64,000 nucleotides of DNA from Pseudarcicella hirudinis (GTDB lineage Bacteria > Bacteroidota > Bacteroidia > Cytophagales > Spirosomataceae): assembly GCF_900115665.1 (NCBI RefSeq), contig NZ_FOXH01000010.1, positions 62,001-126,000 of the forward strand. Direction: 5' to 3'. The notes beneath the pieces were generated by a model. That model was not told the DNA's origin, ran no database searches, and worked only from the letters and a program-made list of their open reading frames with translations. Positions 26,496 to 35,826 of the stretch are shown piece after piece. The translations under genes and the position numbers were made by a program. Numbering within the stretch: position 1 is the first letter of the stretch; every line of letters starts with the position of its first letter.

Positions 26496-27146
26496 ATGGA
26501 AATCGTTCATTTTTTACTCGACCTACTCAAAAACCCATTAGAAGCGCTTAACGGATTTATCCAGGATCATGGCACGTTTACATATGCTGTGTTATTTTTA
26601 ATCATCTTTGTTGAAACCGGTCTGATCGCAATGCCTCTTTTACCCGGAGATTCCCTGCTTTTTGCAGTGGGTGTAATTGCTGCAACAACCGGTAAGATTG
26701 ATGTTTGGTTTGTGATTCCTTTGTTGATAGGAGCAGCATTACTGGGAGATAATGTGAACTACTTTGTGGGTAAATATTTTAGTGATTTCATTAAATCTAA
26801 GGATAAAATTCTCTTTTTGAAAAGAGAGCATATTACTAAAACAGAAGAGTTTTACGAAAAAAATGGCGGAAAAACAGTAATTATGGCTCGTTTTGTGCCG
26901 ATTGTTCGTACTGTGGCACCATTCGTTGCAGGAGCAGGCAGCATGAAATATCCCCGTTATATTTTGTTTTGTGTAGTGGGAGCAATTCTTTGGGTAACTT
27001 CAATTACGTTATTAGGTTATTTCCTGGGAACCAATGAAGTTATCAAACAGAACTTCGAAAAGGTAGTATTAGGAATTGTAGCGTTCTCGGTATTACCAAT
27101 GGTTTTCGGTTATCTGAAAGCTAAGTTTGCCAGGAAAGCAGCTTAA
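26496..27146 (+). CDS. DedA family membrane protein
   Basis: DedA/VTT proteins are inner-membrane proteins; some flip undecaprenyl phosphate or other lipids across the membrane. The start at 26496 (MEIVHFLLDLL) gives 216 residues; the open frame from 26445 begins inside the preceding terminator and is rejected. Key features are FVETGLIAMPLLPGDSLLF with the buried acidic residue and PGD, GDNVNYFVGKYFS, and FMARFVPIVRTVAPFVAGAGSMKY-type sequence with the conserved FxRF-P-RT-P-AG. Four to five helices are visible. It lies alone between terminators. Confidence 0.9.
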   Translation: MEIVHFLLDLLKNPLEALNGFIQDHGTFTYAVLFLIIFVETGLIAMPLLPGDSLLFAVGVIAATTGKIDVWFVIPLLIGAALLGDNVNYFVGKYFSDFIKSKDKILFLKREHITKTEEFYEKNGGKTVIMARFVPIVRTVAPFVAGAGSMKYPRYILFCVVGAILWVTSITLLGYFLGTNEVIKQNFEKVVLGIVAFSVLPMVFGYLKAKFARKAA

Positions 27147-27169
27147 GAATAGAAAAGGGTATTAGTAAT

Positions 27170-27204
27170 AAAAGCCTGTCAGAACTCGGTTCTGACAGGC
27201 TTTT
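27170..27204. terminator. Bidirectional terminator between dedA and wzz
   Basis: A 16-bp perfect stem (27170-27185 with 27189-27204) begins with AAAA and ends with TTTT, so it can stop transcription from both convergent sides. Confidence 0.9.
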
Positions 27205-27231
27205 ATCGTTATGCAATATTCAGAATGAATA

Positions 27232-28317
27232 CTATTTGAGAATACTTGAAAAATTGATGCTTTTAAAGAAAACATAAATTGTAGAAAGAAAGGCTCCGAG
27301 CAGGATAAAACCGATAACCATTACTGAGCGTTTGGGTTCGCTTTTCTTTAATGGTATCTGGGCAGGTTCAAGAACTTTAAATACGGGCGCTTCCTTTTGA
27401 ATTTTAACTTTAGCTTCCTCTAACTGACGGGATAATTCAGAGTAAAGATTAAACGATAAATCAACGTCATATTGGAGCTTCTTTTCCTGATCTTTTGCTA
27501 CATTTAGGAAGAGCCCTCTGTTTTTATCCTGATAATTGGATAAGTTAAAGAGAGAACCGTCATATCGTTTTTTTGCATCTGAAACCCGATTCTCAAGAAA
27601 GGTTATTTCCTTTCTTGTTTTCTCAGTACGATAGTTTGTTATATATCTGGTGAGATATTCCTGAGCAAAAGTAGCCAGGTTAGCTGCTGCAATCGGATCA
27701 GTCATTTTAGCAGAAATACTGATAACCCCTGATTTTTTATCTATTGCAGCACCTATTCTTTTCTGCAATTCTTTGATAATAATCGTTTCTTTTTTGTTGA
27801 GGCTTAAGGCTCCTGAAGTAATGCTCTGCTGAAGTAGTGTCTGATTGTTTTCATATCCATCATCAGAATCTCCCAGAATCTTATAATAAAGCGTATTTTC
27901 TCTTTGGTGGCGCAAGTACTCGTAGATACTCTGGTAATTCCTGCTTTTTTTGATGAAAATCTTTTTCTTTAATGCCTCAAGCATAAAAGGAGTACTTTGA
28001 ATAATGTTCGGGTAAAGGTCTGGTCTGATAGCCTCAGATGAACTCATACTTCCCAGATCAATTCCGGCAAGCCCGGCAAGTGATTTAAACTTACCAAGTC
28101 CTCCGACGCCATCCTTTGACTCAAGTTCCGGAAGTAATTTAACTTCCGAGACAAATTCATTAGGAGTCAGAAGACCAATTACTGCACCCGTAATACCAAA
28201 AAGCAAGGCAATAACTATTATTAATAAACGGTGTTTTTTAAGAGATTTAAGGAAAACGCTTAAATCGATGGCGACTTCCAAATCATTCTTTGCTATATGT
28301 TTATTTTGAGATTCCAA
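27232..28317 (-). CDS. Wzz-type polysaccharide chain-length determinant
   Basis: This 361-residue protein has the PCP/Wzz layout: a cytoplasmic N-terminus, a first helix (about 33-53, LLIIVIALLFGITGAVIGLL), a long periplasmic helical domain (to about 325) and a second helix (about 333-352) preceded by the Pro-rich PVFKVLEPAQIPLKKSEPKR. Wzz proteins set the length of polysaccharide chains or couple to export. No tyrosine kinase domain is fused. It is 49 bp downstream of the Wza-like gene in the same operon. Confidence 0.88.
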   Translation of the reverse strand: MESQNKHIAKNDLEVAIDLSVFLKSLKKHRLLIIVIALLFGITGAVIGLLTPNEFVSEVKLLPELESKDGVGGLGKFKSLAGLAGIDLGSMSSSEAIRPDLYPNIIQSTPFMLEALKKKIFIKKSRNYQSIYEYLRHQRENTLYYKILGDSDDGYENNQTLLQQSITSGALSLNKKETIIIKELQKRIGAAIDKKSGVISISAKMTDPIAAANLATFAQEYLTRYITNYRTEKTRKEITFLENRVSDAKKRYDGSLFNLSNYQDKNRGLFLNVAKDQEKKLQYDVDLSFNLYSELSRQLEEAKVKIQKEAPVFKVLEPAQIPLKKSEPKRSVMVIGFILLGAFLSTIYVFFKSINFSSILK

Positions 28318-28366
28318 GGTTTAATCATTAAGTGATAAAAACGGATACAAATTTTACTTACAATCT

Positions 28367-30871
28367 CTATTTGTTAATCAGATTGACAATTGAGGTAATC
28401 GTAAGACTGAGAGAGGCTATCCCTGCAACAATTGCGATTCTCTCCGAGGGGGTTAATTTGCGGGCATTCTTTGCTTTTGAAGGAATAACTATTTCCGATC
28501 CTTGTTCAACTTTTGGATAAATCGGGATGAAAAAAATATGCTTTGTTCTTCCTGAAGTACCGTTTGCATATTTTACATATACCCTGTTTCTGACTGCAAA
28601 TTCTGTGTAGCCTCCTGCCGCAGAAATGTAATCTTTAATTGTAAATATACGGTTAAAAGGTATAGAGACAGGATTTAATAATTCTCCGGTTAATTTCACT
28701 GTTTGTAACTCTCTCGGAATCACAAGCCTGTCTAAATCAAGCAATAGTAAGTTTTCTTTTGAATCAGGTTTTTCAAGAACTTTTTGTAATTCAACCCCGA
28801 TAATGGTGGTGTCTCTGTAAAACCTTGCTCCTCTCAGGAATGCACCTTCTTTCAAACCTCCAGCCATCTTAATTAAGTCGGAAATACGCTGAGATTTGTC
28901 TTTTATTGAATATTTTCCCGGAAATAATACTTCCCCTGAAATTTCCACATTTTTCTGAGGCTCATATCTTGGAGATTTACGTACATAAACCAAATCAAAT
29001 GGTTTTAGTACATACTTGGATTCTTCGGAGGTAAGCTGAAGATTTTCGTTAATATCAAAGGTTTTAATAATCACGGACTGATTCGGCTCTAAACCGGTAG
29101 TATCATCTTTTACTCTGCGGGAGAGCTGAAGTTTAGAGACACTTGCCCCATAAGTAAAACCACCTGATTTTATGATTAAATCACCAACGGTCATACCATC
29201 AATATAGTCAAATGTCCCTTCGCGGTTAACTTCACCGGAAATAGTTACTGTACGGATTTCTCTTAGTCTGCCGATTGCTGTAATTGTAATAACATCTTCT
29301 CTGATTAAGGGGATATCCTTTACTTCGCCTCTCAAAAGTTTGCCAAGATCGAAAGCAATGATTTCAGGGTCGTAATTTTCTTTTCTCCGGGTAATAATAG
29401 CCCGGTTGAGGAATGCATCCTCTTTAACGCCTTCAGCTTTTCTGATAAGTTCTTTTACTGTTGAAAGTCCGTTTTCGATCGCATATTCTCCCGGTCTGAA
29501 AACAGAACCCTTAATTTCTACTTTATTTTCGTATCGCTCAATAATAGCACCGATAGCGTATTTATCGCCATTTTGAGGGATGAAAGTGTTTACTTCATCC
29601 TGAGTAATATTGATAAGTTTTAACTCTCTTGAAGTATTTCTTTTAAGTCCTATGGTATATGTATAAGCCTTGTCAGTAAATCCTCCGGCAAAACGTAAGA
29701 CATCTTTTAAATTTTCACCTTTCTGAACCTCGAAAATCATCGGACGTTTTACCTCTCCCTCAAATTCTACTCTGGTTTCATAATCTGATACCCTGATAAT
29801 ATCCTGATCCTGTAAACGGATATTGTCTTTTTGGTCAGCACGCAGCAGGAAATCATAAAGATCAAGGACTCTTACTACTTTGTTATCTCTGATTACTTTA
29901 ATATTTCTGAAAGAACCATTTTCTGAAGGTCCGCCTGAGAAATAGAGGGCATTAAATACTGTTGCCAGAGAGGAAAGCGTATAAGTTCCCGGATATTTGA
30001 CCTCTCCGGTTAAAGTAACTTTTATACTTCTTACATTTCCCAAAGTTACCTGAGCAGAAGCACCGCTTCCGGGATGGTTTAATCCCTGATATAATTGACG
30101 TAAACGGCCAATAATTCTTTCAGAGGCAGCGTCAACAGTTAATCCGTTTACATAGATGGGAGAAAGGTTTAATACTTTCACCGTTCCCTCCGGACTTACT
30201 TTTAACTTATAATTATCTAAAACATCCCCAAAAATATCGACATTCAATTCATCGTCAGGACCAAGCTGATAGCTTTTAGGAGTGGCTATACGAAGGTTTG
30301 GCTCAAAGGTCAGGGTTTCATTATTAAAGAGATTACTGCCAAAAACTTTAACTTTTTTAGGCATTTCCGGTTTCTCTGTCAGTAAGCTGTCCTTCTTGTC
30401 TTTGTTTGATTTTAATTTGCTGATATTTAATGATTTGTCTGGATTCTGTTCATTATCCTGATCATCCTGTTCATCATTTTTATTCTTAGCAGGAGTATCT
30501 GTTTTTTTCTTGGAAAGGTCATTTGGAAGCGTTCTTCCCGTTGAATTTGTGTTGTCCTTGTCGTCAGATGTATTTTTTTGATTTGCCTTAACTTTAGCAA
30601 TCCTGTCTTTCATTTTAGCAATATCAGAGGGGGTATAACCTCTTGAAAGAGCCGCCTTCTCAATCTGAGATTCTGTCATGCCACTTTCCTGAGCTTTTTC
30701 GTAGAACTGGACAATCTGTTCATCAGTTAACTCATCAATTTTAGGATTCTTTGTCTGAGAAAAACCCGGGAGAACAATAAGAGAAAATAGTATAATAAAA
30801 AGTGAAGTTTTCACTTGGAATGTAAACTGCTCTAGTGAAAATTTAGATTTTTCCAGTATATTAAAATTCAT
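28367..30871 (-). CDS. Wza-like polysaccharide export protein with many SLBB domains
   Basis: This 834-residue protein is a capsule or exopolysaccharide exporter. A signal-type hydrophobic segment lies at about 23-38. It is followed by a helical Asp/Lys-rich low-complexity region (about 90-170). The Poly_export domain begins at YQLGPDDELNVDIFGDV. At least five SLBB repeats follow, each opening with a V-x-GEV-x-x-PG-Y pattern (VTLTGEVKYPGTYTLS, VEFEGEVKRPMIF, VEIKGSVFRPGEYAI, VTISGEVNREGTFDY, VEISGEVLFPGKYSI). A hydrophobic helix lies near the C-terminus. Length well above E. coli Wza is usual in Bacteroidota. The sugar and synthesis genes are not here. Confidence 0.92.
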   Translation of the reverse strand: MNFNILEKSKFSLEQFTFQVKTSLFIILFSLIVLPGFSQTKNPKIDELTDEQIVQFYEKAQESGMTESQIEKAALSRGYTPSDIAKMKDRIAKVKANQKNTSDDKDNTNSTGRTLPNDLSKKKTDTPAKNKNDEQDDQDNEQNPDKSLNISKLKSNKDKKDSLLTEKPEMPKKVKVFGSNLFNNETLTFEPNLRIATPKSYQLGPDDELNVDIFGDVLDNYKLKVSPEGTVKVLNLSPIYVNGLTVDAASERIIGRLRQLYQGLNHPGSGASAQVTLGNVRSIKVTLTGEVKYPGTYTLSSLATVFNALYFSGGPSENGSFRNIKVIRDNKVVRVLDLYDFLLRADQKDNIRLQDQDIIRVSDYETRVEFEGEVKRPMIFEVQKGENLKDVLRFAGGFTDKAYTYTIGLKRNTSRELKLINITQDEVNTFIPQNGDKYAIGAIIERYENKVEIKGSVFRPGEYAIENGLSTVKELIRKAEGVKEDAFLNRAIITRRKENYDPEIIAFDLGKLLRGEVKDIPLIREDVITITAIGRLREIRTVTISGEVNREGTFDYIDGMTVGDLIIKSGGFTYGASVSKLQLSRRVKDDTTGLEPNQSVIIKTFDINENLQLTSEESKYVLKPFDLVYVRKSPRYEPQKNVEISGEVLFPGKYSIKDKSQRISDLIKMAGGLKEGAFLRGARFYRDTTIIGVELQKVLEKPDSKENLLLLDLDRLVIPRELQTVKLTGELLNPVSIPFNRIFTIKDYISAAGGYTEFAVRNRVYVKYANGTSGRTKHIFFIPIYPKVEQGSEIVIPSKAKNARKLTPSERIAIVAGIASLSLTITSIVNLINK

Positions 30872-31129
30872 TGTAACTTAATTTTAGACAAGTTCCCTTA
30901 TTTAACTGCCATTTGTGAAGAAACACAGTCTAAACCAAGGAGGATTTAGAACCGCAAAAATAGAGAAATATATTGAAACTTGTCAATGAAGGCAAATGGA
31001 AAGAGAATTTTAAATTATCTAAAGGTTGGAGAGATTAAAAAAAATAACATCAATCAAGTTAAATGAAAATAGTCCTGTTTCATATCCTTTAAAACCAGGT
31101 CTAAATAATCGGGTAAGAACCTTCAATAT
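30872..31129. other. Intergenic region upstream of the Wza-like gene
   Basis: This gap lies between the leftward export genes and the tgt terminator. It should hold the promoter of the export operon. I see no RNA gene or clear repeat in it. Confidence 0.4.
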
Positions 31130-31160
31130 AAAAGGGGAACTTTTTGAAAATTCCCCTTTT
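31130..31160 (-). terminator. Terminator of tgt
   Basis: Ten-base arms AAAAGGGGAA (31130-31139) and TTCCCCTTTT (31151-31160) pair perfectly around an 11-base loop, 5 bases past the tgt stop. Confidence 0.85.
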
Positions 31161-31165
31161 GTAAG

Positions 31166-32302
31166 CTACAGTTTCTCCATGAGTTGTACGACCATTCTGT
31201 CTTTCCAGGACTTAAATGTACCGTTAAGAATTCGTTCTCTCGCCTGACTAACCAGCCACAGATAGAAGGTTAAGTTATGAACGCTGGCAATCATTGCACC
31301 CAGCATTTCATCTGATTTTACCAAATGGCGCAGATAGGCTTTGGTATAAAATGAACTTACGTAGCTTTCCGGAAGGCCCGGATCAAGTACACTGAAATCA
31401 TCTTTCCATTTTTCATTTCTGATATTAATAACTCCCTGTGTGGTGAAAAGCATGCCGTTTCTTGCATTTCTGGTAGGCATTACGCAGTCGAACATATCAA
31501 TACCAAGTGCAATGCTTTCAAGAATATTTGCTGGTGTTCCGACTCCCATCAGATAGCGGGGTTTATCTTTAGGTAAAATATCAGTAACCAACTCAGTCAT
31601 TTCGTACATCATTTCCGCAGGTTCCCCTACCGAAAGACCGCCAATAGCATTACCTTCTCTGCCAAATTCTGCGATAGCTTCTGCTGATTTTTTTCGGAGA
31701 TCTTTATAAACACTACCCTGAACGATAGGGAAAAGAGTCTGACTGTATCCATATTTCGGTTCAGTAGCGTCAAAATGCTCACAACACCGTTTCAGCCAGC
31801 GGTGGGTCATTTCCATTGATTCTCTTGCATACTCATATTCACATGGATAAGGCGTACATTCGTCAAAAGCCATAATGATATCAGCTCCGATTGTTCTCTG
31901 GATATCCATAACTTTCTCAGGAGTGAAAATATGTTTTGAACCGTCGATATGAGATTTAAAGGTAACCCCCTCTTCTTTGATTTTACGGCCTGTACCTGAC
32001 AGAGAATAAACCTGATAACCTCCGGAATCAGTAAGGATCGGTTTGTCCCAGCCATTGAATTTGTGTAAACCTCCCGCTTTTTCAATAATATCCAGCCCCG
32101 GACGAAGGTACAGATGATAAGTGTTTCCTAAAATAATCTGGGCATTAATATCCTCTTTCAGTTCCCTCTGATGGACCGCTTTTACAGAACCTGCTGTGCC
32201 AACAGGCATAAAAATCGGTGTTAAAATTTGTCCATGATCGGTTTGAATTACACCTGCACGTGCATTAGAATTCGGATCGGTTGTTTTTATATCAAATGTC
32301 AT
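31166..32302 (-). CDS. tgt: Queuine tRNA-ribosyltransferase
   Basis: Tgt exchanges the wobble guanine of tRNAs with GUN anticodons for preQ1, a step of queuosine synthesis. The 378-residue protein is full length. Substrate-site motifs are intact: TDSGGYQVYSL (Asp92), VQGS, GGLSVGEP and DMFDCVMPTRNARNG, with Asp272 as the likely nucleophile. The zinc site is unusual. Where most bacterial enzymes have CxCxxC after DP, this protein has DPGLPESYVSSFYTKAYLRHL with no cysteine; the following VHNL histidine (His342) remains. Its tRNA targets include tRNA-Asn and tRNA-His, both encoded in this window. Confidence 0.95.
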   Translation of the reverse strand: MTFDIKTTDPNSNARAGVIQTDHGQILTPIFMPVGTAGSVKAVHQRELKEDINAQIILGNTYHLYLRPGLDIIEKAGGLHKFNGWDKPILTDSGGYQVYSLSGTGRKIKEEGVTFKSHIDGSKHIFTPEKVMDIQRTIGADIIMAFDECTPYPCEYEYARESMEMTHRWLKRCCEHFDATEPKYGYSQTLFPIVQGSVYKDLRKKSAEAIAEFGREGNAIGGLSVGEPAEMMYEMTELVTDILPKDKPRYLMGVGTPANILESIALGIDMFDCVMPTRNARNGMLFTTQGVINIRNEKWKDDFSVLDPGLPESYVSSFYTKAYLRHLVKSDEMLGAMIASVHNLTFYLWLVSQARERILNGTFKSWKDRMVVQLMEKL

Positions 32303-32597
32303 AAATTTTCTATTTCCACTGGCTTTACATTTTCTGAAAAACCTATGCTGTAAAAATGTATATTTTCAAAAAAAATCAAGAAAGTGCTGATTTTCAAACC
32401 CCGGACCTGAGATAATTACATTGCAAAGTGCCGGGAAAGACCCTGAAAATGCCTATCTGAAATCAAGATTTGAAATTTCAGGGTGCAAAATTACGAAATT
32501 CAGGGAGAAAACTATGTATTTTACAACAAGCACTCATTTGTAAATATTATCTTTGCATTTCATAGCTCAATCTCCTGATTATTAAAATTATTCAGAT

Positions 32598-33722
32598 TTG
32601 ATACCAATTTTATTCAGCTTATTCGTCCTGGCAATTGTCTATCAATTGTACTTTTTGATTTTCATTTTTGCTAAACTTAACAGATATGAAACGCCTGGCT
32701 TTGAAGAGTCAGTGAATAATGACGGCATTTCCGTGATTGTTTGTGCCTGGAATGAAATTGAAAATTTAAAGGAATTAATTCCCCTTTTAGATAACCAGAA
32801 TTATCCTGATTTTGAAGTGATTATTGTTGATGATCGCTCAGTAGACGGGAGTTATGATTATCTGCTGGCTAATTGCCATTTGTTTAAGAATGTCAGATTT
32901 CTGAGAATTGAACATACACCTGAGCATCTTTCAGCCAAAAAGTACGCATTGACGCTGGGCATAAGATCCGCCAAATACGATATTCTGCTACTTACAGATG
33001 CAGATTGCAGACCGCAGTCTGAGTCATGGATTTCAGGAATGAAAGCTTGTTTGAGTCAGGAAAAGGAAATTGTACTGGGCTTTTCACCGTATTACAAAAC
33101 AAAAGGTTTTCTGAACAGATTGATTCAATATGAAACCTTTGTCACAGCTTTGCAATATTTCTCTTTTGCGCTTTCCGGGATGCCATATATGGGAGTGGGG
33201 AGAAATCTTATGTATCGAAAAGAAATTTTTACCAGAAACAGAGGATTTGCACAGCATACAAATATTATTGGCGGGGATGATGATTTGTTTATGAATGATG
33301 TTGCAACCGGAGAAAATACAGCTGTCTGTCTGAATCCCGATACCTTTGTATATTCATTTCCGAAACTTGACTGGCAGGCATGGTACAGGCAGAAAATCCG
33401 CCATATTTCAGTTAGTAAATATTACCGTAAAAAGAATAAGTTTTTGCTGGGGAGCCTTGCAACATCGCAAATGCTGGTGTGGATGCTTTTTCTTGGATTG
33501 ATTGGCTTTTTGATTTATGATGTATTAGTTTTTTGGCTGATCGGGCTTTTTTTACTCAGACTGATTTCTCAGTGGATTATTTTCAGCAAGGCAAGTCAGA
33601 ATCTGAATCAGATCATAAAGACAAAATCCATTCCGGTTTTCGATTTTATGTTTACTATTTATTACTTAATTATGGGTTTTTGGAGTTTTGTATTCAGGAA
33701 GAAGAAAATAAAATGGCGTTAG
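32598..33722 (+). CDS. GT2 family membrane glycosyltransferase
   Basis: This 374-residue protein has an N-terminal helix (about 3-24), a GT-A domain and three C-terminal helices (about 275-365). The GT-A domain starts ISVIVCAWNEIENLKELI and shows EVIIVDDRSVDGSYDYL, LLLTDADCRP (the metal-binding acidic motif) and GGDDDLFMNDVA, then RQKIRHISVSKYY, which matches the QxxRW-like acceptor region. It likely adds sugars to a lipid-linked chain at the cytoplasmic face. The start codon is TTG; a stop just upstream leaves no in-frame ATG. Confidence 0.88.
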   Translation: MIPILFSLFVLAIVYQLYFLIFIFAKLNRYETPGFEESVNNDGISVIVCAWNEIENLKELIPLLDNQNYPDFEVIIVDDRSVDGSYDYLLANCHLFKNVRFLRIEHTPEHLSAKKYALTLGIRSAKYDILLLTDADCRPQSESWISGMKACLSQEKEIVLGFSPYYKTKGFLNRLIQYETFVTALQYFSFALSGMPYMGVGRNLMYRKEIFTRNRGFAQHTNIIGGDDDLFMNDVATGENTAVCLNPDTFVYSFPKLDWQAWYRQKIRHISVSKYYRKKNKFLLGSLATSQMLVWMLFLGLIGFLIYDVLVFWLIGLFLLRLISQWIIFSKASQNLNQIIKTKSIPVFDFMFTIYYLIMGFWSFVFRKKKIKWR

Positions 33723-33781
33723 GTTTCAGGTAAATTCTGTCCACAATACCCTTATCAATTAATACCAATACCCCTTAGCGG

Positions 33782-34411
33782 ATGAATCAAGAGCTAATTC
33801 TTAAATATTTTCCACAAATAAGTCCAAAACAGCAGGAGCAATTTGCTCAGCTGGGAGATCTGTACAGATTGTGGAATGACCAGATAAATGTTGTCTCTCG
33901 TCAGGACATTGAGAATCTTTACGAAAAACATGTATTGCACTCTTTGGGCATAGCCAAAATAATTACTTTTAAAGAAGGTACTGAAATACTTGATGTAGGA
34001 ACGGGAGGCGGCTTCCCGGGAATCCCTTTAGCCATCATGTTTCCGGAATGTAAATTTCATTTGGTAGATAGCATCGGGAAAAAAATTAAAGTTGTTCAGG
34101 AAGTGGCCAATGCTTTAGGACTTGAAAATGTAAAAGCAGAACAGGCAAGGGTTGAAACGTTACAGGAAGATTATGATTTTATTGTCAGCAGAGCGGTTAC
34201 CCGTCTTTCACCTTTCTATAACTGGGTACGCAATAAAGTCAATCGTAATTATTTCAATACCCTGAAAAATGGAATCCTTTATCTGAAAGGCGGAGATTTG
34301 GATGAAGAACTTCAGGAATTTGGCAAAAAACATAAAGTATATGAGCTGTATGAGTTTTTTGAAGAGGAGTTTTTTGAGACAAAGAAGGTAGTTTATGTAC
34401 CGATGGTCTAA
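33782..34411 (+). CDS. rsmG: 16S rRNA (guanine-527-N7) methyltransferase
   Basis: RsmG methylates N7 of G527 in 16S rRNA using SAM. The 209-residue protein has the N-terminal LWNDQINVVSRQDIENLYEKHVLHSL and the SAM loop ILDVGTGGGFPGIPLAI, both signature sequences. FHLVDSIGKKIKVVQEVA is the motif II region, and VSRAVTRLSPF the motif IV area. Loss of this gene gives low-level streptomycin resistance in other bacteria. It is not next to trmE/gidA here. It follows the glycosyltransferase by 59 bp. Confidence 0.95.
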   Translation: MNQELILKYFPQISPKQQEQFAQLGDLYRLWNDQINVVSRQDIENLYEKHVLHSLGIAKIITFKEGTEILDVGTGGGFPGIPLAIMFPECKFHLVDSIGKKIKVVQEVANALGLENVKAEQARVETLQEDYDFIVSRAVTRLSPFYNWVRNKVNRNYFNTLKNGILYLKGGDLDEELQEFGKKHKVYELYEFFEEEFFETKKVVYVPMV

Positions 34412-34524
34412 AAATATATATTTTTTGAAAAAAAAATTGAAGGTGTAAAAAACTGAATATCAAAAGTTTTCGGTTTTTCAAAGGCAAAATTAGCAGGGAA
34501 ATAGAATTTTTTCATTCAAAACAC

Positions 34525-34555
34525 TTGCGTAATACCTAATAACCTACTAATTTTG
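34525..34555 (+). promoter_or_regulatory. Promoter of tRNA-Asn
   Basis: TTG at 34525-34527, a 20-base spacer and TAATTTTG at 34548-34555 match the Bacteroidota housekeeping promoter. The tRNA begins 20 bases after the minus-7 element. Confidence 0.8.
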
Positions 34556-34574
34556 CATCATCAAACAACAGTAT

Positions 34575-34648
34575 TCCTTCTTAGCTCAGCTGGTTAGAGC
34601 ACATGACTGTTAATCATGGGGTCCTTGGTTCAAGCCCAAGAGAGGGAG
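34575..34648 (+). tRNA. tRNA-Asn (GTT)
   Basis: The cloverleaf closes well. The acceptor stem TCCTTCT pairs with AGAGGGA (one G-T pair), the D arm is AGCTCAGCTGGTTAGAGC, the anticodon loop is CTGTTAA with anticodon GTT, and the T arm is CTTGG/CCAAG around TTCAAGC. The discriminator is G. The CCA end is not encoded. This tRNA is a natural substrate of Tgt. Confidence 0.95.
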
Positions 34649-34650
34649 CA

Positions 34651-34686
34651 AAAAGCCTTAAATCGAAAGATTTAAGGCTTTTTTAT
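34651..34686 (+). terminator. Terminator after tRNA-Asn
   Basis: A 14-bp perfect stem (34651-34664 with 34669-34682) closes on a GAAA tetraloop and is followed by T-rich sequence. Confidence 0.9.
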
Positions 34687-34863
34687 TTTCAAGTCTTCAG
34701 CACGCAGACCTTTCCCTTTTTAAATGTTTCTAATGGAAATATTACATTCTTACCAGAGAACTTATCAGATAGTATTTGTAGGGTTTTCAAAAACACAATA
34801 AATATTTATTCCTATCTTTACTAAACATTTTAATCTATCTCTAACATTTAACATATCCAGAAA

Positions 34864-35715
34864 ATGAACACTTTAGGAAAAGTATTCCAGTTTTTTGTTG
34901 CCTTATTACTTTTATCTTCTACATCGGCTTTTAGTCAGGTGAAATTGACCAAGCTTTGGGAATCTGATACTACTCTGACGACTCCTGAGTCGATCTATTA
35001 CGAACCCAAAGAAAATATCCTTTATATCTCATGTATTAACGGAGGCCCTTCTGCTGATAACTCGAAGAGTTTTATTTCAAAAATTGATTTAAATGGAAAA
35101 ATTACAAAGCTGAAATTGACTGAGAATCTGCAATCAACCAAAGGATTGGTAGCTTTAGGATCGAAACTTTATGTTACAGAGATCTTCAAATTAGTTGAAA
35201 TCGACTTAAAAACCGGAAAAGTACTGAACAAGTACGAAGTGCCTGAGGCTAAATTTTTGAATGATGTAACAGTAGATGCTAAAAACAATGTGGTTTATTT
35301 CACGGATATGAGATCAGACAGGCTTTGGAAACTGGACAAAGGTCAGATTGTAAAAGTTGCCGAAGGTGCTCCGCTTAAGAGCCCGAATGGAGTAGTGTTT
35401 GAAAAAGGAAAACTGATCGTTGGTAACGGTGATGGCAAAGTTTTGGCTTATGACCTTAAAACAGGAGAATATTCTACTAAAGCAGAAGGATTAGGTGGAA
35501 TAGATGGAATCCTGCCTGATGGAAAAGGCGGATATCTTGCTTCTGAATGGAGAGGAAAGGTTTGGCATGTTAATCCGGAGGGTAAAACGTCTTTACTGCT
35601 GGATCTGGTAGATGCTAAAATCAATACTGCGGATTTTGAATATATTCCGGGTAAAAAATTGCTGGTAATTCCGAATTTCTTTAAAAATAAAGTAACGGCT
35701 TATTCTGTTGATTAA
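34864..35715 (+). CDS. Exported SMP-30/gluconolactonase-like beta-propeller
   Basis: This 283-residue protein has a signal peptide (about 1-25, ending SAFSQ) and a six-bladed propeller pattern of repeated strands such as NVVYFTDMRSDRLWKLDKGQ, SPNGVVFEKGKLIVGNG and IDGILPDGKGGYLASEWRG. The SMP-30 family binds calcium and hydrolyses sugar lactones or similar esters. The acidic and Asn residues in LNDVTVDAKNN and SPNGV and the late GGIDGI aspartate fit the metal site. The substrate is unknown. It lies alone between terminators. Confidence 0.78.
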   Translation: MNTLGKVFQFFVALLLLSSTSAFSQVKLTKLWESDTTLTTPESIYYEPKENILYISCINGGPSADNSKSFISKIDLNGKITKLKLTENLQSTKGLVALGSKLYVTEIFKLVEIDLKTGKVLNKYEVPEAKFLNDVTVDAKNNVVYFTDMRSDRLWKLDKGQIVKVAEGAPLKSPNGVVFEKGKLIVGNGDGKVLAYDLKTGEYSTKAEGLGGIDGILPDGKGGYLASEWRGKVWHVNPEGKTSLLLDLVDAKINTADFEYIPGKKLLVIPNFFKNKVTAYSVD

Positions 35716-35764
35716 GTTCTGAACATATTAAAAAGGGCATGAAAACCCTGCAAAACTTTTTATG

Positions 35765-35799
35765 AAATCCCACGATTCAACAGATTTTCGTGGGATTTT
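35765..35799 (+). terminator. Terminator after the propeller gene
   Basis: An 11-bp perfect stem (35765-35775 with 35788-35798) surrounds a 12-base loop and ends in TTTT. Confidence 0.8.
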
Positions 35800-35826
35800 A
35801 ATGTATAATAACCCTTTAATTAAGCA

